DNA from: Roseomonas sp.
GTDB taxonomy: Bacteria > Pseudomonadota > Alphaproteobacteria > Acetobacterales > Acetobacteraceae
Assembly: GCA_020249415.1 (NCBI GenBank)
Contig: JADCFR010000125.1
Location: 1 to 6,689, forward strand
DNA: 6,689 nucleotides
Direction: 5' to 3'
Positions 1 to 4,994 of the stretch are shown piece by piece. Numbering within the stretch: the first letter of the stretch is position 1; the number at the start of each line of letters is the position of its first letter. The position numbers were made by a program, and so were the translations under genes. The notes beneath the pieces are model-generated. The model had not been told where the DNA came from. It did not search any database and saw nothing but the letters and a program-made list of their open reading frames with translations.

Positions 1-1830
1 CGCATTACAGGCTATTCGGAAGACGAGGTGATCGGGCATAATTGCCGTTTCCTGCAAGGCCCGGGCACCAATCCGCGCCATATCAAGGCGATTCGAGAGG
101 CGATTGAAAAGGGCAAGGCGATTGACGTGGAAATTGTCAATCACCGCAAGGATGGTTCGCGTTTCATCAATGAACTGCATCTGTCGCCGATTTTCGGTGA
201 TGGTGGCGAGTTACGCTATATCTTCGGCATTCAGCATGATGTCTCGGCACGCGAACAATTCGCCCGCGATGCTGAGCGCGCCCGCCGCGCGGCAGAACGC
301 GCCAATGCCGAGAAAAGTGATTTCCTTGCCTTCATGAGCCATGAAATCCGCACGCACATGAATGGCGTGATGGGCACCATTTCCTTGCTGCTGGACACCA
401 CCTTGGACGCCGAACAGCATGCCTATGCGGAGACCGCGCGGCGCTGCGGTGAATTGCTGCTCGCGACCGTCAATGAAATGCTCGATCTGTCGCGCATTGA
501 AGCGGGGCATTTGGCGATTGAGGAAGAGACCTTCGATCTGGCCGCGCCGGTTGCCGAAGTGCTTGATCTTCTCGCCCCCGCCGTCGCGGAGAAGGGTATT
601 CGCCTTTCGGCCAGCATTGATCCGCTTTTGCCCGCGCGGGTGATTGGTGACGCGCGGCGCCTGCGCCAGGTGCTGCTGAACCTTGCCGATAATGCTGTGA
701 AATTCACCGCCGTTGGTGGCGTTGGCATTCGCGTGGAACGCGCGGAGGCGCCGGGCCAGGTGCGCTTTGCGGTGGCTGATACCGGCATTGGCATGCCGCC
801 CGAAGTGCAGGCGCGGCTATTCGGGCGTTTCGCCCAGGGCGGGCCTGAGACCGCGCGGCGCTATGGTGGTTCTGGCCTTGGCCTGATGATCTGCAAGCGG
901 CTGGTGGGGCTGATGGGCGGGCGGATTGTGCTCGCCTCCACGCCGGGCAAGGGCTCCACCTTCTCCTTTGAAATTCCGCTGCGCCCCATTGCGGAATCGG
1001 GCCGCCCGCCGAGCACGCTATTGCCCAAACCAGCCCTGGCAAAACCCTTGCCAGGCGCGCGCGGTCGCATCCTGATTGCGGAAGATGGCGAAGCCAATCA
1101 GCTTGTTGCTGCCGCCATTCTGCGCAAGGCCGGCTATGCGGTGGATTTGGCGCGGGATGGCGAAGAAGCACTCGGTGCCGCGCGCACCGCCGCTTATGAT
1201 CTGGTGCTGATGGATGTGCGCATGCCGCGTATGGATGGCTTTGCCGCAACAGCGGCGATTCGCGCCCTGGAAGGTGCCGCAGGGCGCGTGCCGATCATTG
1301 CCATGACCGCCGCCGCCATGCCTGACGAAGTGGCGCGCTGCCTTGCCGCCGGCATGGATGCGCATGTCGCCAAGCCCATGGATTTGACCGCGCTGCTTTC
1401 CGCTGTGTCGGACATGCTGGAAAGCCGCCCGCGCCGGCCGCGGGTTGCCAGTGATGAACCTGATCCTGCCGGCCCGACCCTGATTGACCACACCACCTTG
1501 CAGGAATTGCGCGCCGCTGTCGGCCCCGGGCGGCTGCCGCGCCTAATTGGTGTATTTGCCGAGGAAACCCGCGCGCGGGTGGCGCGGCTGACCGCGACCG
1601 ATGATGTTGGCGTGATCGAGGAAGAAGCCCATGGGCTGAAATCCGCCGCCGGCACTTTTGGCGCGGCGGCCTTGCGTTCCATCGCGTCATCGCTTGAGGA
1701 AGCCTGCGTGGCGCGCGACCTGCCGAAAATTGAGGAGCTGCGCGATGGCTTGCCCAATCTGGTGGAAAAGAGCCTGGCGGCCTTTCCGGTGGCACCCGGA
1801 GGCGCGGTCAATGCCGGCAGGCGTGATTGA
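1..1830 (+). CDS. LOV-domain hybrid histidine kinase (LOV-HisKA-HATPase-REC-Hpt), 5' end cut by window
   Basis: The reading frame is open from base 1, so the gene starts left of the window; the GTG at 28 lies inside the LOV core and is not the start. Residues are numbered here from codon 28. The LOV core GHNCRFLQGPGTNP holds the flavin-adduct Cys6. Other FMN-contact positions are present: Asn38 in NHRKDG, Asn48 in FINEL and Gln69 in FGIQHD. A charged helix (about 73-103) leads to the HisKA H-box SHEIRTHMNG with phosphoacceptor His105. HATPase_c follows: N-box NLADNAVKF near 218-226, G1 DTGIGM at 251-256, G2 GGSGLGL at 280-286. The receiver has acidic pair E352/D353, phosphoacceptor D396, T427 and K449. 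The Hpt domain has HGLKSAAGTFG with His535. The expected role is blue-light-modulated autophosphorylation and a His-Asp-His relay to an unlinked regulator. Oddity: the usual Pro of HEIRTP is His110. No transmembrane segment is visible in this part, so it is probably cytosolic. Confidence 0.95.
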   Translation, partial: RITGYSEDEVIGHNCRFLQGPGTNPRHIKAIREAIEKGKAIDVEIVNHRKDGSRFINELHLSPIFGDGGELRYIFGIQHDVSAREQFARDAERARRAAERANAEKSDFLAFMSHEIRTHMNGVMGTISLLLDTTLDAEQHAYAETARRCGELLLATVNEMLDLSRIEAGHLAIEEETFDLAAPVAEVLDLLAPAVAEKGIRLSASIDPLLPARVIGDARRLRQVLLNLADNAVKFTAVGGVGIRVERAEAPGQVRFAVADTGIGMPPEVQARLFGRFAQGGPETARRYGGSGLGLMICKRLVGLMGGRIVLASTPGKGSTFSFEIPLRPIAESGRPPSTLLPKPALAKPLPGARGRILIAEDGEANQLVAAAILRKAGYAVDLARDGEEALGAARTAAYDLVLMDVRMPRMDGFAATAAIRALEGAAGRVPIIAMTAAAMPDEVARCLAAGMDAHVAKPMDLTALLSAVSDMLESRPRRPRVASDEPDPAGPTLIDHTTLQELRAAVGPGRLPRLIGVFAEETRARVARLTATDDVGVIEEEAHGLKSAAGTFGAAALRSIASSLEEACVARDLPKIEELRDGLPNLVEKSLAAFPVAPGGAVNAGRRD

Positions 1831-1849
1831 GTTGGAGGCCGTGTGGACT

Positions 1850-1860
1850 CTAGTGGTCCG
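1850..1860 (+). repeat. CTAGTGGTNCG motif, copy 1
   Basis: The sequence is CTAGTGGTCCG, 20 bases after the kinase stop codon. It is in direct orientation with copy 2, 64 bases downstream. CTAG is usually scarce in GC-rich proteobacterial genomes, so three copies of an 11-mer containing it within 123 bases are unlikely to be chance. The function is unknown. Confidence 0.6.
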
Positions 1861-1862
1861 GT

Positions 1863-1889
1863 CGTCGCTGTCGGTTCCCGACAGCGGCG
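1863..1889 (+). terminator. Hairpin after the kinase gene, possible terminator without T-tract
   Basis: CGCTGTCGG at 1866-1874 and CCGACAGCG at 1878-1886 form a perfect 9-bp stem with a TTC loop. A T-G pair and two further complementary pairs extend it to 1863-1889. It begins 33 bases after the kinase stop codon, a typical place for a terminator. No T-run follows, so it may be a weak or factor-assisted terminator, an mRNA 3'-end stabiliser, or part of the repeat element around it. Confidence 0.4.
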
Positions 1890-1913
1890 TGAATCGGCCC
1901 ACCAAATATACGG

Positions 1914-1924
1914 CTAGTGGTGCG
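1914..1924 (+). repeat. CTAGTGGTNCG motif, copy 2
   Basis: The sequence is CTAGTGGTGCG. With copy 3 it forms an inverted pair whose matching arms, including one extra base, are GCTAGTGGT (1913-1921) and ACCACTAGC (1965-1973). The arms are separated by about 43 bases. This geometry would suit terminal repeats of a very small element or paired operator sites; nothing in the sequence decides between them. Confidence 0.6.
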
Positions 1925-1961
1925 CGGGGACTTTTTGGGCTGGGAATAGGTCAGCATGAAT

Positions 1962-1972
1962 CGTACCACTAG
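1962..1972 (-). repeat. CTAGTGGTNCG motif, copy 3 (inverted)
   Basis: The + strand reads CGTACCACTAG, the reverse complement of CTAGTGGTACG. It is opposite in orientation to copies 1 and 2 and is followed at once by the near-palindrome AGCAGGCTGCT (1971-1981). It borders the large nested inverted repeat that starts about 20 bases further on. Confidence 0.6.
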
Positions 1973-1991
1973 CAGGCTGCTGAAATTCATA

Positions 1992-2116
1992 ACCTGCAGT
2001 TGTCGCGTATTTGCGCCGCCCATCTTGCTCGTTTAGGCCGCTTGGCGTTCATGGGCCATGGGGCTTTTGCTTCCCCATGCTGAATGTCGGCGGCGTTGCG
2101 CGAATACGCGACAGGT
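1992..2116 (+). repeat. Nested inverted repeat, about 125 nt, able to fold into one long hairpin
   Basis: The left arm 2001-2020 pairs with 2092-2113 in a 20-bp stem interrupted only by a two-base bulge (2096-2097). The flanks ACCTG (1992-1996) and CAGGT (2112-2116) are complementary too. Inside, 2043-2051 can pair with 2081-2089 if G-U pairs are allowed, and CATGGGG (2057-2063) pairs perfectly with CCCCATG (2073-2079) around a 9-base loop. The imperfect positions (for example 2012/2102, 2045/2087, 2047/2085) become G-U pairs in + strand RNA but A-C mismatches in minus strand RNA, so folding favours the + transcript. It could be a non-autonomous mobile repeat, a small structured RNA or a terminator. 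The structure is seen directly; its identity is unknown. Confidence 0.55.
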
Positions 2117-2157
2117 CCATTCATCCAAGAGGCACAGATTTCCCGAAATAGCTCCGT

Positions 2158-2820
2158 CTAAAATCGCATGCGAAATCCGACAACCAGCGAATTGGCGCCT
2201 TCATAAACGCCGTTAAAGGTGCCGAAAATCCCGCTCCGATGCATGTAACGGATCGCGATTTCACGGTCCGGCCGGCTGGGCAGGGCGAAGGTAAGCTCCG
2301 GCGAGAAGAAATTCAGGAAATGCGATTGGTTCGGCTCGGGCCGAGCATCCGTGCCGCGCTCCACCTGCGGCAGCCGTGTGACGTAATTCGGCCCCATGGA
2401 AAGCCCGAACGTCGTGTAGACGTAATTGGTCCAAGGGAAGCCATCGTAGCGGAGATAGGCAGCAGCCCAGAATTCTCCCCCTTCAGTATCGCCAAAGCGA
2501 TAGGCGCCACCCAGTTCCGCATCCAGCATGAAGAAGCGCCAGAAGCGCGCCAGACGATAGCTGGCTGCACCACCAAGCAGGGTGTCATCCCCCCAGGACC
2601 CAGTCCAGGGCGCTACGATGATATCGCGCAGCTTGCCATCAGCCACTGAAGACCCGACGAAGATCATGCCGGCCCAGGGCCGCGCATCAGCCAATTCCCT
2701 TGCCCGATCAGCCACAGAAACGCCATTGGTCGCCGAGGATTGCGCCAGCGCGGCGGGTGCAAGGCTGAAAAGTGCCAAAGCCATCAGGGCATGACGAAAG
2801 GCTCGATACAGGGGGGGCAT
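2158..2820 (-). CDS. Outer-membrane beta-barrel protein, PagL-like putative acyloxyacyl hydrolase (lipid A 3-O-deacylase family)
   Basis: The 220-aa product starts at the ATG complementary to 2818-2820. This start places a classical signal peptide at the N-terminus: basic RAFRH, a hydrophobic stretch and an AALA-Q cleavage site near residue 26. An in-frame ATG at 2886 would add 22 residues that spoil the signal. The mature part has alternating aromatic and polar strands and ends in Phe (FRMRF), as outer-membrane barrels do. Near the C-terminus, YMHRSG carries His194 and Ser196, and Glu207 follows, before GANSLVVGF. Pseudomonas PagL uses His126, Ser128 and Glu140 as its catalytic triad and ends in a similar glycine-rich strand. 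If this homology is right, the protein removes an acyl chain from lipid A in the outer membrane. A different small porin-like barrel is the alternative. The gene converges on the kinase and diverges from 2945. Confidence 0.6.
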   Translation of the reverse strand: MPPLYRAFRHALMALALFSLAPAALAQSSATNGVSVADRARELADARPWAGMIFVGSSVADGKLRDIIVAPWTGSWGDDTLLGGAASYRLARFWRFFMLDAELGGAYRFGDTEGGEFWAAAYLRYDGFPWTNYVYTTFGLSMGPNYVTRLPQVERGTDARPEPNQSHFLNFFSPELTFALPSRPDREIAIRYMHRSGIFGTFNGVYEGANSLVVGFRMRF

Positions 2821-2944
2821 CAACCGCTCAATGAAAAATGACGGTACCGTATGTAGCCGAAGGCACGCAGATGGCAAGCGCACCAAAAACGCGTTATGTT
2901 ACAATAAATTGCGCGGCCTTGTCGCGACCGGATCACCGCGCCAC
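2821..2944. promoter_or_regulatory. Divergent intergenic region with possible promoters
   Basis: The barrel gene (minus) and the membrane-protein gene (plus) diverge from this 124-bp stretch, so it should hold promoters for both. On the minus strand, TTGCCA (complement of 2872-2877) lies 16 bases from TACATA (complement of 2850-2855), about 30 bases before the ATG at 2820. This fits a weak sigma-70-type promoter and argues against the longer start at 2886. On the plus strand, the AT-rich patch at 2895-2910 includes TACAAT (2900-2905), a plausible -10 box without a convincing -35. These are inspection calls only. Confidence 0.3.
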
Positions 2945-3226
2945 ATGAACGCCATGGTCATTCTTCGTCCATCTTTCCCCCGCAAGATCTTCGGCTGGGC
3001 CATGTTGGTGCTTGGCGTGCTTGGCTTGGTGCTGCCCTTCTTGCAGGGCTTCCTGTTCCTTGCCTTCGGTGTATTCGTGCTGCGCGATCAGCATATTTGG
3101 GCCGCGCGCCGCTGGGCCTGGGTGGCGGGGCGCTGGCCTGAGATGGTGGGCAAGCTGGAAGCCATGGAAACCGGCATGGCGGCGCGGATGCGCCATTTTG
3201 CCAATCGGTTACGGCTGCGGGGTTAA
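2945..3226 (+). CDS. Small integral membrane protein, unknown function
   Basis: The 93-aa product has a short basic N-terminus (RPSFPRK), then a hydrophobic hairpin at about 15-46 with the turn LPFLQG, then an amphipathic, Trp- and Arg-rich tail. The ATG at 2945 is chosen because the extension back to 2831 reads into the AT-rich divergent region and has no protein-like character; an ATG nine bases later is equally possible. The layout resembles small PGPGW- or DUF454-type membrane proteins, but their signature motifs are not present, so no family is claimed. It lies 44 bases before the ygdD-like gene and probably shares its transcript. Confidence 0.7.
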   Translation: MNAMVILRPSFPRKIFGWAMLVLGVLGLVLPFLQGFLFLAFGVFVLRDQHIWAARRWAWVAGRWPEMVGKLEAMETGMAARMRHFANRLRLRG

Positions 3227-3270
3227 TCGGCACTCTGGCCACCTGCGCGGGGTCGGCGTAAGGGCCTTTC

Positions 3271-3633
3271 ATGCATCGTCTTTGGCTCATCTCCGGCGCC
3301 CTGGCCGGGCTGATTGCGGTTGGGCTTTCCGCCTGGGCAGCGCATGGGCTGCCCGCGCGACTGGAACCCGCGCGCATGGCCGCTGTGCAAAACGCACTCA
3401 CCATGCAGGGCTGGCACGCGCTGGCCTTGCTGATTGCCGGGCTGATGGCAGAACGCGGGCGGCGCATCGCCAACTTCGCCGCCGCTGCCTTTCTGGGCGG
3501 CATGATCCTATTCTGCGGCGCGGTCTGGCTCAGCGCGCTGAACGGCCAATCGCTCGGCCCCATCGCGCCTTCAGGCGGGATGCTGCTGATGCTGGGCTGG
3601 GCCTTGCTGGCGCTCGCGGCAGCAAAGCGGTGA
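3271..3633 (+). CDS. DUF423 (YgdD family) inner-membrane protein
   Basis: The 120-aa product has four predicted membrane helices at about 4-24, 45-62, 68-88 and 98-117. The family pattern is clear: WAAHGL early, a central QGWHALALL segment, then GAVWLSALNG and PIAPSGGMLLMLGW towards the end. Length matches DUF423 proteins, which are about 120-130 aa. Their biochemical function is not established. The ATG at 3271 follows a TAAGGG-type ribosome binding site at about 3259-3264. Its stop overlaps the start of the RlmM-like gene in a GTGA arrangement, indicating translational coupling; the same two families are neighbours in E. coli (ygdD and rlmM/ygdE). Confidence 0.9.
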   Translation: MHRLWLISGALAGLIAVGLSAWAAHGLPARLEPARMAAVQNALTMQGWHALALLIAGLMAERGRRIANFAAAAFLGGMILFCGAVWLSALNGQSLGPIAPSGGMLLMLGWALLALAAAKR

Positions 3634-4541
3634 TCCGCGCTGCCTATCTTGCCGCCGAGGGGTTTGAGGCGGAATTGGCCGAAGAACTCCGCCTATCCGG
3701 CCGGCGCTTGGCCGCCTGGCATGGTCGCCTGGCGCTTTCGCCTGATCCCCCTGCCCCGGCGATCTGGGCCTTGGATATCTGGACCGACCCGCAGGAACTG
3801 CCGGCCCCTTCGGTGAAGGCCGCCGCCGATGCCTTGCGCGCCATGCAGCGCAATTGGTCCCATCTGCCGCTGTTGCATCATCGCCGCAGCACGCTGATTG
3901 CTGAACGCCTGCCGCCCGTGAAGGCGCGCCCTTTGGTCTTTCCGGAACCGGCGCCAACCGCCCCCTTGGGCGCCTGGACGCTGCTGGCGCCGGATCGGCT
4001 GCTGGCCAGCCCCAGCAAGACCAGCCCCTTCGTGAATGGCGAACCGCGCTTCGTGGAAGACAAAGCCGGCCCGCCATCCCGCGCCTATCTCAAATTATGG
4101 GAGGGCCTGACCCGGCTTGGCCGCCATCCTGGCCCCGGAGACCGTTGCCTCGATCTCGGCGCCTCCCCCGGTGGCTGGACCTGGGTGATTGCCCGCCTGG
4201 GTGCCGAGGTGACAGCGGTGGATAAGGCGCCGCTCGACCCGGCCATTGCTGCCCTCCCCGGCGTTAATTACCGACCGGAGAGCGCTTTTGCCCTGGACCC
4301 CCGGCAAGAATCACCGGTCACCTGGCTGTTCAGCGATGTGATCTGTTACCCGGCGCGGCTTTTGGGCCTGGTGCGGCGCTGGATTGAGGCCGAAAAGGCT
4401 GACAATGTTTTTTGCACCATCAAATTTCAGGGCGAAACCGACCACGCCATCATCGCAGAATTCCAGCAAATTCAGGGCTCTATTCTATTTCACTCAAGCC
4501 AGAACAAGCATGAAGTGACCTTCGCGCGCCTCGCCCCCTGA
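3630..4541 (+). CDS. rlmM: RlmM-like 23S rRNA ribose 2'-O-methyltransferase (SAM-dependent)
   Basis: The 303-aa product begins at GTG 3630, overlapping the ygdD-like stop by four bases. The frame is open much further upstream, but that part lies over the neighbouring genes and is noise. The C-terminal half is a Rossmann methyltransferase with SAM motif DLGASPGGW (175-183). A Lys-Asp-Lys-Glu tetrad of the RrmJ/FtsJ type can be read as K155 (AYLKLWEG), D236 (SDVICYP), K265 (TIKFQG) and E295 (NKHEVT). The segment SPFVNGEPRF, followed by PPSRAYLKL, matches the corresponding RlmM segment, which in E. coli modifies C2498 in the peptidyl-transferase region of 23S rRNA. E. coli RlmM is about 366 aa; this one is shorter in the N-terminal THUMP-like RNA-binding part. 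A general FtsJ-like methyltransferase with another target is the alternative. Confidence 0.82.
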   Translation: MIRAAYLAAEGFEAELAEELRLSGRRLAAWHGRLALSPDPPAPAIWALDIWTDPQELPAPSVKAAADALRAMQRNWSHLPLLHHRRSTLIAERLPPVKARPLVFPEPAPTAPLGAWTLLAPDRLLASPSKTSPFVNGEPRFVEDKAGPPSRAYLKLWEGLTRLGRHPGPGDRCLDLGASPGGWTWVIARLGAEVTAVDKAPLDPAIAALPGVNYRPESAFALDPRQESPVTWLFSDVICYPARLLGLVRRWIEAEKADNVFCTIKFQGETDHAIIAEFQQIQGSILFHSSQNKHEVTFARLAP

Positions 4542-4543
4542 AT

Positions 4544-4565
4544 TTTTGGCGCCCCTGCGCCAAAG
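4544..4565 (+). terminator. Hairpin just after rlmM, possible terminator or attenuator
   Basis: TTTGGCGC (4545-4552) and GCGCCAAA (4557-4564) form a perfect 8-bp stem with a CCCT tetraloop, three bases after the rlmM stop codon. A T-G pair at 4544/4565 extends it. The bases after the stem on the plus strand are not a T-run, so this is not a textbook intrinsic terminator. It may mark the 3' end of the ygdD-rlmM transcript or reduce read-through into the EF-hand gene. Confidence 0.45.
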
Positions 4566-4651
4566 CTGGCACGGCGTCTGCAATAGCTCTGGTGTACCAA
4601 AACGGTGCCGCCGGCCAAAGCGCCGGCGCCAACCAAAACGGGGTTGCGACG

Positions 4652-4957
4652 ATGCTGCTGGTTCCGGAAAAGTCTCTGACAGCTCCTCAGGAGATCCGGG
4701 CCCGCCGCATGCAGAGCACGCAAGACGCGGCTCGGCTTGACGTCGCAGGGGGGCGAAAAGAATTCGCGCCCATGCTGCAAGAATTGCGGCAAAGCCCGGC
4801 AAGAACTGCCGGTCCGGGGACACCCACGGGCAACACGCTCGCTGCCATGCTCCAGCGGATCGATACGGACCAAGATGGTCGCATCTCTCCGCTGGAGCTT
4901 AGGGCTTCCGCGAAACGCGCCTATCAGCCACCCGAAGGCGCCAAGCCTAAGGTGTAA
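4652..4957 (+). CDS. Small single EF-hand (calcium-binding) protein
   Basis: From the ATG at 4652 the product is 101 aa, rich in Gln, Arg and Ala. One complete EF-hand loop is visible at residues 71-82, DTDQDGRISPLE (bases 4862-4897), with Asp at 1, 3 and 5, Gly at 6, Ile at 8 and Glu at 12: the canonical calcium ligands. The stretch before it (LQRI) and after it (LRASAKRA) can form the flanking helices. I find no second intact EF-hand. The start is uncertain: an in-frame GTG at 4592 gives 121 aa and adds two QNG units encoded by a 10-base direct repeat (ACCAAAACGG at 4596 and 4632). No convincing signal peptide or membrane segment is seen with either start, although many bacterial EF-hand proteins of this kind are exported. 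It follows rlmM by about 110 bases and precedes the YihY-like gene by 37. Confidence 0.7.
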   Translation: MLLVPEKSLTAPQEIRARRMQSTQDAARLDVAGGRKEFAPMLQELRQSPARTAGPGTPTGNTLAAMLQRIDTDQDGRISPLELRASAKRAYQPPEGAKPKV

Positions 4958-4994
4958 ATCTTCTGTTGCCGCCGGCCTAACCCTATAAGGGGGC

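Larger units (their letters stand above)
1831..2157. other. Gene-free region rich in short repeats and hairpins
   Basis: I see no credible coding sequence between the kinase stop and the stop of the minus-strand barrel gene. The two genes converge here, so terminators would be expected. The region holds three CTAGTGGTNCG motifs, a perfect 9-bp hairpin at 1866-1886 and a large nested inverted repeat at 1992-2116, each listed separately. The arrangement could be a decayed small mobile element, a structured RNA, or a pair of terminators with unusual structure. No transposase remnant or target-site duplication could be recognised by eye. Confidence 0.7.

Noticed and set aside
28..30. GTG as the start of the kinase gene
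   Set aside because: The frame is open to base 1 and encodes ITGYSEDEV, the usual lead-in to the LOV core, so the gene begins outside the window.
704..1811. Several long minus-strand open frames across the kinase gene (for example 704-1249 and 1194-1811)
   Set aside because: They mirror a strongly supported coding frame in GC-rich DNA, are Arg/Pro/Ser-rich and show no domain or plausible start.
1965..2116. Full insertion sequence in the intergenic region
   Set aside because: No transposase remnant, no clear target-site duplication and too little length; only repeats can be supported.
2239..2649. Plus-strand open frame antisense to the barrel gene
   Set aside because: The minus strand has a signal peptide, barrel-like strands and a terminal Phe; the plus frame has no recognisable feature.
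2821..2886. Longer start for the barrel gene at 2886
   Set aside because: It would bury the signal peptide behind 22 unlikely residues and place the best promoter candidate inside the coding region.
2831..2944. N-terminal extension of the small membrane protein from the ATG at 2831
   Set aside because: The added residues look random and cover the AT-rich divergent promoter region.
3012..3629. Upstream extension of the RlmM frame, which would give a 509-aa protein
   Set aside because: It overlaps two convincing membrane-protein genes, is a Cys/Arg/Trp-rich out-of-frame reading, and a GTG start at 3630 gives the right domain limits.
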